DNA of 64,000 nt from Argentina anserina (GCF_933775445.1 NC_065875.1:7515001-7579000), one strand, 5' to 3'. Counted from the stretch's first letter, positions 11,765 to 24,694 are shown. A program made the numbers and translations. Notes: generated from the letters alone by a model not told the origin.

Positions 11765-12864
11765 AATGATGACTCGAATTCATCGCTGAATTCTTTGATT
11801 CATTGTTTGGCTGTAAACTAATCCAGTTCTTTTGTATCTATACATTTTGTTTATCAGGTAATGACTTATTAGTCGCAAGATCTTATATATACTTGATGTA
11901 ACCTCTTATCTTAAATCAATGAGAATAGTCACCCTGTACTCTTTAAAGTGTTCTTGCTCTCTGTTACTTTATGGCACATTTCAATTCAATAAATCTCAAT
12001 TCCTTTCATGGCATCATAGCTTTGGTTTTGATGTTGTGCTACTAAATCCAATTCGACAAAGTGCTCGATTTGCCTAGAGTAGCACCCTCCATCTCCACGT
12101 ACCCATCCTTCAAAAGTTGAAGCGAACAATTGTTGGAAAAGGCAGTGGAAAAGGACAACAGGCCCAACGATGTGGCCCAGTATCACCTCCCAACCCAAGC
12201 AAGGGGATCGCCGCAGGGTGACCCCCGGCAAACCGATTGCCGCCGGCATTTAATAACATCTCACGTACATAAGTGACATGACCATCTCGGATTCTTGGTA
12301 AAATTCATTAATTCTACTACCTGAAACCGACAACGATGTCAGTTAAACGGATCATATTGGTCTACGCTGTAATATTCCAGCCGGTTTCGGTGCCGGATAT
12401 CTGGAGAACCAAGTGATAAGTTCGGTGGTCGGTTCTAGCCTAAACACCACTGCAGTCCTGCACACCGAGTCCACCCCTTCAGGGGACGCACAGGGTAGCC
12501 CGGTAGTGCCAACTGTTGATCAATTAATCAAAGTCCATATGTATCAATCCGTTATTCTCCTAACACACCGGCTAGGGTTTCCTTAGCAAACAAACACTCC
12601 CGCCTCCCCACACCTCAAATCAAATTGTTTAAATGTCCCTCTGGCGGTGTTTCTGATATTTCGATGTAAACAAACATGACGATTTTCTGATGTAACTGGC
12701 CAGACATCAACAAACTCTTTGATCCTGTATTTCAGAATAACATTTTGTCATGTATTGCCTGGTCTTGCTCATGTTGCCACTGCATCAATATTTTGACAAC
12801 CCATTTCTTCGTCCTTTTCTTTTTCTGCCACCTGTACGTGTATATCTGTATATCGATGCCCACG
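11765..12864. other. Intergenic between XTH-A and XTH-B
   Basis: Contains the presumed 3' end of XTH-A (AATAAA-like words near 11,985) and the XTH-B promoter. An open frame on the minus strand at about 11,986-12,249 has no recognisable motif. No other gene seen. Confidence 0.4.
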
Positions 12865-12872
12865 TATATAAT
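12865..12872 (+). promoter_or_regulatory. TATA-box candidate of XTH-B
   Basis: TATATAAT lies only 38 bp before the ATG at 12,903 and 55 bp before a second, out-of-frame ATG at 12,920. That spacing makes the second ATG the more natural ancestral start and bears on the frameshift in the XTH-B signal peptide. Confidence 0.4.
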
Positions 12873-12902
12873 ACCCATTGCTTCTACCTTCCCTTCACTT
12901 CC

Positions 12903-14696
12903 ATGACAATACAGCTGCAATGGCCAACAGAAACTGCCTGGTGTTTTTGCTCACTCGTCATTGCTTCTTTGACGGTTTTTATCTCCTCTGCTAGTGATTT
13001 CAATCGCGATTTTGAGATGACATGGGGTGATGGCCGTGCTAAGATACTAAACAACAACGAGCTTCTTGTACTCTCCCTCCATAAAATCTCAGGCTCAGGA
13101 TTCCAATCCAGGAATGAGTATCTTTTTGGTAAGATTGATATTCAACTCAAGCTTGTTCCTGGGAACTCTGCTGGAACTGTCACCGCCTATTATGTAAGTT
13201 TCAATTTAATTGTTCCAGTCCATAGTATGCTTTTCTCTTTTTTTTATCATAATCAACTGCCTAGCTAGTATCTTATGCACCATAACCCTAAACTAAATTA
13301 TAAGTTGATAGTTTGACATCATAACATGCATGTTTGTTATCGGTCAAAGGAACTGTGATTACGCACACATGTACTAATATTCTAAAACGTATCATTTCCT
13401 TGTGTGTGTGAATATGTTGCAGTTGTCCTCAAAAGGGTCTACATGTGATGAGATAGATTTCGAGTTCTTGGGTAACTTGACTGGTGATCCGTACACTGTG
13501 CACGCCAATGTGTATAGCAAAGGCAAGGGCGAGAGGGAGCAACAGTTCCATCTCTGGTTTGACCCAACTAGCGACTTCCACACATATTCCATTGTCTGGA
13601 ATCCTCAGAGCATTGTGTAAGTAGCCATCAAACTCACTTGATCAAATTATTTAAGAAAAATATGATCGACCTTGATAAGTTTAACACAAATTTCATCATT
13701 TTGATGTAAATAGTGAGACATAATCTGGTTTTGTTTTCTTTTGTTCAGTTGTTTCAAATCATCTAGTTACTTGTGCACAAAGTTAACATAACTGTTTATA
13801 GATCAGACCTTTGTTGGTAGTTTGTCAATAATCTCATATCATTTATATAGGAGAAAATTAGATATAAGCTCAATATTGAAGTCTCTCTTTAAAGCTAAAC
13901 TCACACCTAATTATTTTTTCTTTTTAAATAATTTTATTTTTTCATTTTGATCATTTTAGTTTCCTTAAACTTAGTATATATTTAAAATATTGTACAACAA
14001 ATATTCCATTGATTCCACTACTTTAAATTGTTGAAATATTTTATTTCAATTTTTTCTTGAGAAAAACTTCTTTATATAGCTGCTATTAAAGTTTCAAAAT
14101 ACAAACACTACTCCAACTTTTATAGATCATACAAGAGAATTTTAAACTTATTGTGTACTTGTATCATTCGTTCATTTCATTTTGAAAAATGAAACTGTGA
14201 ATACATTATGTATGTGTATATGTTTTTTTAAATCTTTTCTTTTCGTATTATTGTACATGAACTTTGTATGATAAACTTTTGTTCTATCATGGAGAAAAGA
14301 AAAGTGAACCAAAGTAAATGAGAGTACAAGAATTTGGAATCAATTGGCGTTCCATTCCCAAGAGACCAGCCCATGAGATTACACTCTAGCCTATGGAGTG
14401 CAGATGACTGTGCTACAAGGGGTGGTCTAATTAAAACAGACTGGTCCAAAGCACATTTCGCTGATTTCTTATAGGAACTTCAAAATCCCTGTGTGTGGTC
14501 CTCCGGAGCATCTTCTTGCACTTCAAAATCCCGATCTAATCCAGCCACCAGCGGTGGATGGATATCACAAGAATTGGATGTAGCAAGTAAGCGAAAATTG
14601 AGATGGGTGCAAGAGAAGTTCATGATCTACATTTACTGCAAAGACACCAAGAGGTTTCCCCAAGGCTTTCCTCCAGAATGCAGAGTGTCCAAGTAA
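12903..14696 (+). pseudogene. XTH: XTH-B, decayed xyloglucan endotransglucosylase/hydrolase
   Basis: GH16 XTH of the same type as its neighbours. Exon 1 (12,903-13,193) and exon 2 (13,423-13,616) are open and keep the catalytic block [10 protein letters not shown], here preceded by Cys instead of Trp. Exon 3 is broken in three ways. Its first ~40 bp, which should encode the FSVDGTPI block, cannot be found after an expanded AT-rich intron of ~0.7 kb. Recognisable coding resumes near 14,311 (EYKN) after a stop. A one-base shift near 14,465-14,475 puts a TAG in the SYRNF region. The last part, to 14,696, is again open and keeps [19 protein letters not shown]. The signal peptide also looks frameshifted: an ATG at 12,920 opens a signal-like start in another frame. 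It is probably not functional. Confidence 0.8.
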
Positions 14697-15187
14697 ATCA
14701 GAATATAAACTGTTATATAGCTCTGTCTGCCGCTGTGATGTTTCATTACTGTTTATGTATTCTAGTCTGTATATAACTATATATTAATATGTTTCCATGC
14801 CAAAAACATAAGACTAGTTGCATCTCTACTGTCTAATGTTCTTGTGGGATTGTTATGGTAGCTATACTGTTGTGTTAGCAAGTTTCCAATGTAAACAAGT
14901 CCTCTTTTCTATTTTTAATTTTTAATTTTTCCCTCTTACTTTGCTATGATCATGTTGTTTGAACTTTGCAGTTGACCATCTATTGTATATGTAACTTATT
15001 TTTCATTTGTTCTCGCTGTACTTTCCCATTAACGCAAGTACAGTATGATGATTAAAAGAATTTATGTTGGATCACTCATGCATGAAAAGAAACTATTTTT
15101 AATAATCAAATGATCGATTACAGTAACAAATTAATGAATGAATGGGTGTATAACTGTATTATATGAATTGGCTAGTGTTCAATTTCT
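14697..15187. other. Intergenic between XTH-B and XTH-C 3' ends
   Basis: AT-rich 3' flanks of two convergent genes. No gene or repeat recognised. Confidence 0.5.
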
Positions 15188-16268
15188 CTAGGAGGTGCTG
15201 CATTCCACAGGGAGGCCCTGAGGGAAACGCTTGACATCTGCACAGTAATTGTAGATCATGTAGTTTTTCTGCACCCATTTCATCCTTTCTTGACTTGTAT
15301 TGTCCAACTCTTGTGAAAGCCAATCGCCATTGGTAGTACTAGTTGAGCTGCAAGAAGATGATCCGGAAGACCAAATGCAAGCTTCAGCGTTAAAATTCCT
15401 GTATGAGGCAGTGAATGGAGCAGCACTCCAATCTGTCTTCACAAGTCCACCTCTCGTTGCCCAATCATCAGCGTTCCAGAGGCTCGAGTGTATTCTCATG
15501 GCCTGGCTCTTCAGGAAGGGAACACCGTTCGATTCTTGATTCTTGAACTCTCTAATGGGAGTCCCATCAACTGAAAAACTGAAATACATAACAGAAATTA
15601 ATTAGTCGATGAATAATAGAGAAAGATGTTACTTTAGTTAGTGTTACAAATTAAAACTCGGGTTAATAGCATGGGGTGCTTACACAATGCGCTGTGGATT
15701 CCAGAGAATGGAATAGGTGTGGAAATCAGCAGTTGGGTCAAACCAGAGGTAGAATTGCTGCTCTCTGTTTCCTTTGCCTTGGCTGAAGATATTAGTGTGA
15801 AGAATGTAGGGGTCGCCACTCAAGTTTCCCAAGAACTCAAAGTCTATCTCATCCCATGTAGACCCTTCTGATTTTAACTGCACAAGTTAATACAGGTAAC
15901 GATATTAATAACTTAGTCCCAAAAAGGAACAGAGAAATGCTTGCAAGATAGTTTGAAGCAAAGTGAATTAATCCAAGACGAAGACATACATAGTAGGCTG
16001 TGACGGTGCCAGCAGAGTTTCCGGCAACAAGTTTGAGCTGCATGTCAATCTTGCCGAATAGATATTCGTTTGTGGATTCAAAACCAGAGCCAGAGGCTTT
16101 GTCGAGGGCGAGAGTAAGAAGCTGGCCGTCGTTGAGTATCTTGGCTCGACCGTCGCCCCATGTAATCTTGAAGTCCTGGTTGAAGTTACCCGCAGAGGCA
16201 GCCATGAAAGAGCTAATTGCAAGAAGAGGAATAATAAGCAACACTAATGAAGCCACTGAAGAAGCCAT
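15188..16268 (-). CDS. XTH: XTH-C, xyloglucan endotransglucosylase/hydrolase (XTH22-25 type)
   Basis: Secreted cell-wall GH16 enzyme that cleaves xyloglucan and transfers the end to another xyloglucan chain, or to water. Exons on the minus strand are 16,268-15,990, 15,877-15,684 and 15,578-15,188. They join to 287 codons plus stop, within the usual 280-300 for the family. Residues 1-26 are a signal peptide ending in ASA. The active-site block [11 protein letters not shown] is at 101-111, with nucleophile E103 and acid/base E107, next to an N-glycosylation site NLS. The C-terminal XET_C region has the cysteines of the ACIW, SSCSS, YNYC and VECS blocks expected to form disulfides. All splice sites are GT-AG. 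It lies head to head with the near-identical XTH-D, about 1.65 kb between starts. Choice between transferase and hydrolase is from family knowledge only. Confidence 0.93.
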
Positions 16269-16380
16269 GGAGTATAGTGTTGGAATTCAATGAAGTAGCT
16301 GGTGAACTTATGGAATGAGGTGTAGTGATGAAGAGAAGAAAATGAGATGAGTATGAAGTAGAGGAAGAGCTTGGTAGGAA

Positions 16381-16388
16381 TTTATATA
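16381..16388 (-). promoter_or_regulatory. TATA-box candidate of XTH-C
   Basis: TATATAAA on the minus strand, 113 bp before the XTH-C start codon, a normal distance for a plant gene with a short leader. Confidence 0.5.
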
Positions 16389-17843
16389 GGAGGATATGCG
16401 GCATGCTATAGCTTAGCTGGGAAAGTAGGAAGAAGAGAGTGACAGGAAGTTTGGAAGGAAGCTTCCGTCAACTTTGCTGTGGACAGTTGGCTGCTTACAT
16501 AAAAACTAGTAATTTGTTAGCTCACTTAGCTGTCCAGAATCGCACTACCAAACACATCCAAACCCCCCAAAATGATTATTAGCACTTTATCACCAAACGC
16601 GCTTTTGAGTTTTGAGGAAGATCAAAGTTTCAAAGTTTCGAAGTTTTATGTACATGTGCACCCCTCTAGGAACTTTTAAACTTGTTCATGTCTCATTCTA
16701 CCCAATTTTTAAGGTATAGCAATCTGAGGGTTTTTAAATAACTTACGTATTAGAAAGAAATCAATATTTCTCTATCATCAATGTTTTATATGTTAATTAC
16801 CGTGCAAGTTTCCTGAATATTTTTTCCTAAGATCTTTATAAATCTTCTTAAAATCTTAAAAATTACTGTGAATTCAGAGAATGTGATTCGCTCATTCTTA
16901 GTATTTCTTATTTTTGAGATAGTTATAGAGAATAAATTGCAGTAAATATTTTAATTTTCCCCTAAGATAGAGAAACTCAAAATATAGAAAAGCGGTTGAA
17001 GTTATTTTTTTTTTTTTTTGTGGAGGTTCATTGATGTTCTTGTCCATATTACCATATGTTCTTATAGAAATTTACTAGTTAAGAGAGCGTATACTCTTCC
17101 ATTTTGGCAAATAACCAAATATTGAAAATAACCAAATGAAGACATGGAGGATATGCGAAAGGTAGCCTAGCGTACAAAATATTTTGTATTTTTTTTAAAT
17201 AATTTTGTAATTATTTATAACACTTCAGGGTTTGACGATACAGTCAATATATATATATATATATATATATGAAATTTGTATATGAAATAACACATTGTCG
17301 ATCTTAAGGTTTGTTCGGTATATATGTACCAAATTAGATGACCTAAAACTCAACTTAGGTTACTTGTGAGATTCAGTATAAAATATCTGTCTCTTATTGG
17401 ATAAGTTCCTAATTAATTTCTTCATTTCCAGCATAAGAGAAAGAAACGCGTGACACTTTAGATCTTTTCTTTTTTAAATACATAATCTTTTTACTATGTG
17501 CCCCCATTGCTTTCTTTAATATGGGGTGTGCATGCAACATTATCCAAACTAAAGGCGCCCAACAACAACGTAGGCAGGAGCCAGAAGACGAAGCTGGCAT
17601 ATCATCATAATATATGCTAGCTGGACCTGGAACTAATAAGTTCTTTGATTCAACACGGTCATACGAAGCCTTTATTCTATTCAACCTCGACATCTCTGAA
17701 ACTGATCCTTTCAATAAAGATGGCTCCATACGTTCGTGTCTGATAATTACTCTCTATCTTTACAGCTAGTTCCTGATTCTTAACTTTTCACTGTCAACAG
17801 CTGACTGAATCTTCCCGTGTTCTTCCTCTTAAGGTTTGCTCCC
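16389..17843. other. Shared divergent promoter region of XTH-C and XTH-D
   Basis: AT-rich, with an (AT)n tract at about 17,247-17,270. A minus-strand frame of 106 codons at 17,409-17,729 has no family motif. Because the flanking genes diverge, this interval must hold both promoters. Confidence 0.45.
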
Positions 17844-17851
17844 TATAAATA
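17844..17851 (+). promoter_or_regulatory. TATA-box candidate of XTH-D
   Basis: TATAAATA 71 bp before the XTH-D start codon, followed by a pyrimidine-rich leader. Confidence 0.55.
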
Positions 17852-17921
17852 TACCATGCATCCCAGCTTCTCTCATTCATAACCATTCTTCCATTTCCAG
17901 ACCTACCTTGCTTATATAACC

Positions 17922-19004
17922 ATGGCTTCTTCAAGTTCAATGGTTTTGTTTATACCATTTCTCCTCATTAGCTCTTTCATGGCTGCCTCTGCGGGTAACT
18001 TCAACCAGGACTTTAAGGTTACGTGGGGCGACGGTCGAGCCAAGATACTCAACGACGGCAAGCTTCTTACTCTCTCCCTCGACAAAGCCTCTGGCTCTGG
18101 TTTTGAATCCACAAACGAATATCTGTTTGGCAAGATTGACATGCAGCTCAAGCTTGTGGCAGGAAACTCTGCTGGAACTGTCACAGCCTACTATGTATGT
18201 CTTCATCGCAATATCATTTCTGTTAGCAAATCATTGCATATCTTGCATGTAATTAAATATGGTCATAGTGATTTATTGTGTTCGTTAAAACTTGTGCAGT
18301 TAAAATCAGAAGGGTCTACCTGGGATGAGATAGACTTTGAGTTCTTGGGGAACTTGAGCGGCAACCCCTACATTCTTCACACCAATGTGTTCAGCCAAGG
18401 CAAAGGAAACAGAGAGCAGCAGTTCTATCTCTGGTTCGACCCAACTGCTGATTTCCACACCTATTCCATTCTCTGGAATCCACAGCGCATTGTGTAAGTA
18501 CCCGATCAATATCCAAATCTTGTTACAATTCTAAGGGCATGCATTCATTTCACTATTGTTACTACATTCCTGTAATATATTGACCAATTTAATTACGTGT
18601 TGCTCTGTTTCAGTTTCTCTGTTGATGGAACCCCAATTAGAGAGTTCAAGAACCAAGAATCAAATGGTGTGCCATTTCCAAAGAGCCAAGCAATGAAAAT
18701 ACACTCGAGCCTCTGGAATGCTGACGATTGGGCAACAATGGGTGGGCGAGTGAAGACGGATTGGAACGCAGCTCCTTTCACCGCGTCATACAGGAACTTC
18801 AATGCTGAAGCTTGCATATGGTCTTCGGGATCATCTTCTTGCAGTTCAACTAGTACTAATAATGCCAATTGGCTTTCACAAGAGTTGGACAATACAAGTC
18901 AAGAAAGGATGAAATGGGTGCAGAAGAACTACATGATCTACAACTACTGCGCAGATGTCAACAGATTCCCTCAGGGTCTCCCAGTTGAATGTAGCACTTC
19001 ATAA
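17922..19004 (+). CDS. XTH: XTH-D, xyloglucan endotransglucosylase/hydrolase (XTH22-25 type)
   Basis: Intact GH16 wall enzyme. Exons 17,922-18,194, 18,300-18,493 and 18,614-19,004 join to 285 codons plus stop. Exon 2 and exon 3 have exactly the lengths found in XTH-C (194 and 391 bp), and intron phases agree. A signal peptide covers about residues 1-24. The active-site block [11 protein letters not shown] is at 99-109 with E101 and E105 as the catalytic pair, and the N-glycosylation site NLS follows. The C-terminal XET_C domain keeps the NYMIYNYC and [10 protein letters not shown] blocks. Its sequence is closest to XTH-C, so these two are probably the youngest duplication of the cluster, in inverted orientation. 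The start is set by the signal peptide and the TATA box upstream. Family members are often induced by hormones or touch; that cannot be seen here. Confidence 0.94.
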
Positions 19005-19306
19005 AGAGACATACGAAGTATGAATCGATCAATTCTTTCGCTATACGCCACAGATATACAAATTTTTACTATTCGTTTTGTAGGAGATGCAATTCTTTTA
19101 TAAATTGGCATATATAGTTCAATAATGATGCATGAATTAGCAGTAACATGTTGGACATTAAGCCTTTGTCTAGTGAATTGATGAATTTTTATTTTTTTTA
19201 GAATGGTAGTGAATTGAAATTAACATGCAAGTGTCATGCGAAATATTGGACACTGTATTGATTACTTCTAAAAAAAACATATAAAAAAACGAGAAACTAG
19301 GATATA
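19005..19306. other. 3' flank of XTH-D
   Basis: AT-rich with AATAA-like words; nothing else seen. Confidence 0.4.
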
Positions 19307-19314
19307 ATTGGGTC

Positions 19315-21691
19315 TAGGGGTCATCATGGCCCGGGAAGGGGCCGGCCCTAGCCCTAATTTTAGAGTTAGGGTAGGGTCGGGCCGGGCTAGACTTTGGTCA
19401 ACATATTTTAGGACCGAGACTTCCATATGCAAACTCTAGCCCGTCTTAAAGGCTCATTCTGTTAGAGCTAAAATGGCGGGTCGGGCTTGTAACGCCATAA
19501 ACTGCACCTCATCAACTTAAGCACGTCACAGTATCGCGAGTCGATAAAACTTAAACCGAAAACCTAATTTACATTTTAAAGAAACGCAAGGTATTTTGTG
19601 TAAAATAATTTCGAATAACACAATAGAAGCTTTAATAAATTTTGGAAGTGAAAATAATTAATCTTAATAATATATTTGTTCGTCCAGAACTTGGTTCATC
19701 GATATTTCAGAACAATGAACTAAAAGAACAGAATATCAACAAAACTAAACAAGAAACTAGCGTTAATTGAGTTCTGAAGACTACGAACAAGCAATATGAA
19801 TTCCAATGAAAACAGAGAAACAGTTTTAACAGAACCTGAATAACACCACTCTGCTCCATCTTTCACTATCCCGTACTAGTGCACAGTACCTGCAGACACA
19901 CTGATGTAGGGTGTCTCGATTAGCTTTGAGAACATTTATTTGGCATGCCAGTGTAAAAAAACAATTTAAAGTATGAATGACAACTTTTATAAAAATAGTG
20001 ACTTGAGAATCGGTGCATAGATTCTCAATACAGCGCCAAAACCAAATAGTAACTGATGGCTGGTCCTATAGACCAACTACACGACCTTACCTTAGATAAA
20101 CTGTACCAGGTAAGCGTAGCAAGAGTGTCAGTTATCACACCAGCTACACAACGTTTCGAGTGCGTCCTTAAGATTGGAACCCGCACGACTAGTGTAACTA
20201 AAACCCTCCGGAGGTTAAGAGATCAAACCCAAGGAAATCAGTGTCACCCTTCGCTCTCAAGCCATCACATCTCCCATGGTTAGGTTAATACATTTATATT
20301 TAAAACAACCAAACCACACATGCACCATTTTAAATATATAAATACGGAAAGCTCTAATCGAGATAAATAATGAATTCCTACCTCGATTTCAAAGCTTTCA
20401 CTCGCTCTGCGAGTCACGAGCTTTTCATTTCTGTTCACTAGGTAACTGTAGTCCCTAGTCCAACATAATAGTCGTTAATGACTTGACCACAGTCATATAT
20501 AATCACGACAACTAATAAATCATCTAATCTGAGAATTGGCTATCATTGACCAATACAAAGCGGAAACACGCTTTCAACGAATACAAATTGATAAAGCAAT
20601 ATCGATCAATAGTCATACTGATTCTTATCTTCAAAATTGGCCACATAGTGGCGATCATGACAAAGCCGGTGCATCAGCCGGAGCTGCAGTGACGGCGAAG
20701 GTACCGCGGTGTTTTGGGGTCGGGAATGAGCTCGGTCGTTCTCAATGGGCTTTTGGGAAAAATGCTGAAGACCTTATACTCACCCATATATATGTATTAA
20801 GCCCAATGAATAATCCAATGGCTGAGAATAATCGATTGAAATCCTACGATCCTAATTTCACTGTAATATTTGATTTCCAAGTAATTTCTTTATATTTCCT
20901 AACCATAGGAAATCATTTAAAATAACTCGGGAACTCATAAATTTCCAAATATTTCGAAGTACTCGTCATAACGTATACGACTCTTAATTCAACAGATTCA
21001 CTCATCTGAAACTTCTAAACAAATGTTCTCAAGCTTTTACTTTAATAATTACCGAAATCATAAAATAATTATTGTACGATCTCCATTTAGCCCGTTAATA
21101 TCTTCGGGGTTCACAGGGCTGACCCTCTAAATAGGGCTAAAAAAGGCCGAGAATGGCCAAACATGGTCTTTTTTATTTAACAAAAATAATATATTTCTTG
21201 AATTTCTTTCATCAAAATTTTGTTAATTGGTGCATACGTGTTACACAAGATTATGTTTAATTATACAAATATATTTTACATATATATGTAGATTAATTTC
21301 AACTTTGTACATTTATAAATATAAGTGTAAGTAGTTATATTTATATATCATCTATCTAAATCACTCAAAATCAATTATTGTTACTCACAATAAAGAGAAA
21401 TTATAGAAATATACCTTACATAATCTATTACAAAATATAGTAAGTTATATTGTATAAGATATGAAAAAGTACTTTAAAAAATCAATTATTAAAAAGACCT
21501 AAATGGGCCGAATATGGCGGACTTTTAGGGCCGGACTTGGCCCTAAAGGGCTCAATAAAACTGGGCCGGAGGGTACAGCCGGGTTTCATTTTCTAAACTC
21601 TATCCCTACTCTATTTGAGGAAGGGTTGGGCCGGGCTTTGGCCCTATCAAATAGGGCGGGCTCGGGTCCAAGGGCCTAATAATGACCCCTA
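19315..21691. mobile_element. hAT-like non-autonomous element with GGGCC-rich ends
   Basis: Left end TAGGGGTCATCATGGCCC and right end, on the other strand, TAGGGGTCATTATTAGGCCC form terminal inverted repeats. The flanks ATTGGGTC (19,307-19,314) and ACTGGGTC (21,692-21,699) match at 7 of 8 positions, as expected of an 8-bp hAT duplication that has aged. The ends are rich in GGGCCGGGC words. No transposase is present. A solo LTR of 1,628 bp with its 5-bp duplication sits inside, so the element was about 744 bp when it moved. Family assignment rests on duplication length and end structure. Confidence 0.75.
19488..21115. mobile_element. Solo LTR, 1,628 bp, inside the hAT-like element
   Basis: Starts TGTAACGCC and ends GGGTTCACA, that is TG...CA. 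It is flanked on both sides by GGGCT (19,483-19,487 and 21,116-21,120), a perfect 5-bp duplication. There is no internal region, primer site or second LTR. This is what remains after recombination between the two LTRs of a full element. The size and termini suggest Ty3/gypsy. Short frames inside are not genes. Confidence 0.8.
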
Positions 21692-21699
21692 ACTGGGTC

Positions 21700-24011
21700 T
21701 ATGGATCAAAACTAAATGACAAAAATAATCTTTCATGTGAAATTGAAGTTGTAGTAGGCACATATATCATGTTCTCTTTTCTAAACTGAATTTTCACGAT
21801 GCATCTAATCGTTTAACGTGATAACAATCTATAAATATGTATAATATGTGAATTCTTGTTGTAGCCTGTATGCACATACTTCATGTTTTCTTTTTAACAT
21901 CGAATGAATTGCATAACATGGGAATTATGTATTCAAACAGTACGTTGTTGGAGGAAACTGAAAAAGGAAAATCAATACTACAAAACCAACCCTTAACGAC
22001 CACCATATTCTTCCCTACAAACAACCTATTAGGTCACAAAATATAATTACGGCTAATCGCTTAGTGGTCACCTTAAAGTCAATACTAATCGTAGTAATTG
22101 TCGCCTTTCAAATCTGGTCACTAATATGGATAATGAGAATATAATCTAGTTATACACTACCAATAATTGATACCAATTGTTAGTTATGTTGAATGAAGAC
22201 TGATGTACTTATCCAAAGATGGCTTCGATCAGCAGTTGCACTCGAATCAGTCAATGATTTTATGAGAGTTTATAAATAGTAGAATTTATGAACCGCTGTA
22301 AATTCCCTATATAAATTGTCATCTATCAATGAAAATAATAGATTACGTTAATCTTATTATCTTTTCCATGTAATTTAACTTTAAAACGTTCTATATATCA
22401 ACTGAGATTATTTTCGTCTTCAGTTGCATACATATTACCGCAGAAGGAAACTTGAAGAATAAAATCAATTTCGACGAAATGTTTCTGCTAGATCAAACTC
22501 CATCTCTACATCTGATATTAACTTAGCTTTCTCCCAAGCTATGAGCGACCAACCTTTTTTAAAACGGAGCATTAGATTCCCCATTTTCAACCGACCACGG
22601 TCAGCAGGGCTTTCACCTTTTGGGAGATGATCCAAAGCTCCAATCTTACTCTTTAAATGTTGTTGCCTCTTCCTTTACTGCAAGGCTAAAAAATGGCCAT
22701 TGACCATGTTCCCCTAGCAGGTAGAACAAAGCCTTTTCATATCAGTGATGCAGGAATCAGAAAGACAGGTACCTCGTAAGAGAGAACGTGACCAAATGTA
22801 GTCCGTGATTCTTCAGTGCCGATTGCCCGATTCCAAAGCTTGCGAGGCTCGATGGAGAGGCTTATCGTCATACTGCCTTGGGTCCCTATGACGGTGGCAG
22901 CTCTGCCAATTTGGTATGGTTACACATCAATGTTGGAGTTCCAAAGTTTGAGATTTGGAGGAGGTGGAAGTGAGTTTGCATAAGCAACCTGCGCATATGT
23001 GGTTTCCTGATGACGGAATTGAGAATTTAATTACCAAATTCTAATGGTGATGAAGGTTTAATTTAGAAACAAGCGCCTTCAATGGTGTAAGGCACGCGTT
23101 TTTAACATCAATCCTCCTCCTACGACAAACTGGTGGAGCATCTCGTGTACCATTACCTCCACTCCCTCCAACCTCATCGTCACCACAACTGCACTCCATC
23201 CCCTTCCAATATCAAGCCATTTCTGGCAAACCAATAAGATCAAACTTTATCAAATCTAATCTCAGATTCTCAGGTCCCTCCCAGTAGTCTCGTCCGGCAA
23301 ATGAAAGACCGTAACTGCACAAGTTCACAACTCTTTGAATAGGCCACATTTCTAGGATCGAATACTGTAATTGCACAACTTTACAGTATCTTGATTTTGT
23401 CTCAACTCTCAACATAAACTTCTAAATCCTGTCTGCATATACTATATCCAAGAAATGGCATATGCACTACACATTATACAAAATATTGTTACCAGATCTA
23501 ATTCTACCATTCCAAATTGGGTACCGTAAATTTATAATAAAGAGAACAAGCCAGGCCGGATCAGAAAAGAAAATAGAATAAAAATATACTTCATAAATAC
23601 AGTCAATCCAAAACACAAAAAACTAAAACATTATAAAACACTGGCCAGCATTGTTGTGCATGGTTAAAACACATCAGGTCCTACCTAAAAGTATTGGAAG
23701 TGACCCTAATATGTCAACTGAGGGAGGCAATAAGACATTCACAAATGGATTGAAGAGTGATGAAAACACAAAACCTTCAGAGTAAGAAAAATAAAAAGTA
23801 CTTACTGTACAGGCAGCTGTACAAGAAGATATCCCATGCTATCAATCATATCTAGTGCAAATATCAGTCATTTGCCAGACTAAAATATTCAGTTTTCAAT
23901 CAGTGCCAATGCCTCGAACTTGTGGCTGGAACCAAGAGTTAAGAGTTAACTTGCAGATTAACTTTCATGGAATCATAGCAAGAAGAACCATATGCATCTT
24001 TGGAGTGGATT
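21700..24011. other. Intergenic downstream of CBP60
   Basis: AT-rich. Around 22,780-23,200 the base composition is more gene-like, but I recognise no family and no convincing splice pattern. It includes the 3' untranslated region of the CBP60 gene at its right edge. Confidence 0.4.
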
Positions 24012-24694
24012 CTATTCATCATCTAACTCCACAAGTTGTGCCCGTCGCCTTTCAGCTGCTTTCTTTCTGACAAAGAAGCCCCATCTCATAGCCGCCTTAA
24101 TTTTCAGCCATCCCACAACAGCTTTGCCAGGACGTGTGCGATCTTCATCAAAGTTAGGCATTGGAGACGACATATATGGGAATGCATAACCATCATCAGG
24201 CATATCAATTGAGCCATGACCTCCCATACTAAAGATTCTGAGTAAGTGCTGCATATCCTCATTTTCAAGCATCTCATGACTTCTAATGCGAATATCTTCC
24301 TCTGTAAGGAAGTCATCACCTCCCTTTTCTCGGCTTGTTCCCCATTCATCTAAAGGATTCAGACTAGACGGCTGACCAGAAGAATTTATAGTTTGAAATC
24401 CTGCAGTTGATGATTGTGGAAGACCAAGGGCCAGCCCAACAACATTGGCATCATTTTCTATGCTTTGAGGCTGATGGGAGCTGTTGATCAACTGGCCATC
24501 TAGTGAAAATGAGGTGCCTTCAAACTGGGAATGGGAATTTGAATTCACAATTTGTTGCTGGGTCATAAATCTTGTTGACAGATTATCATTATACCCTAAA
24601 GAGGACAAAAGGAAACAAAAATAAATCACATGATTTCTATTTTGAGCATCAGTGGACAAATAATACTTTAACTCGATGAAACAGAGCATCTATA

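Noticed and set aside
17409..17729. 106-codon minus-strand frame in the XTH-C/D promoter
   Set aside because: No recognisable motif, coding bias or splice context; may be chance.
20536..20925. 129-codon frame as a gene
   Set aside because: Lies inside the solo LTR at 19,488-21,115; no family motif.
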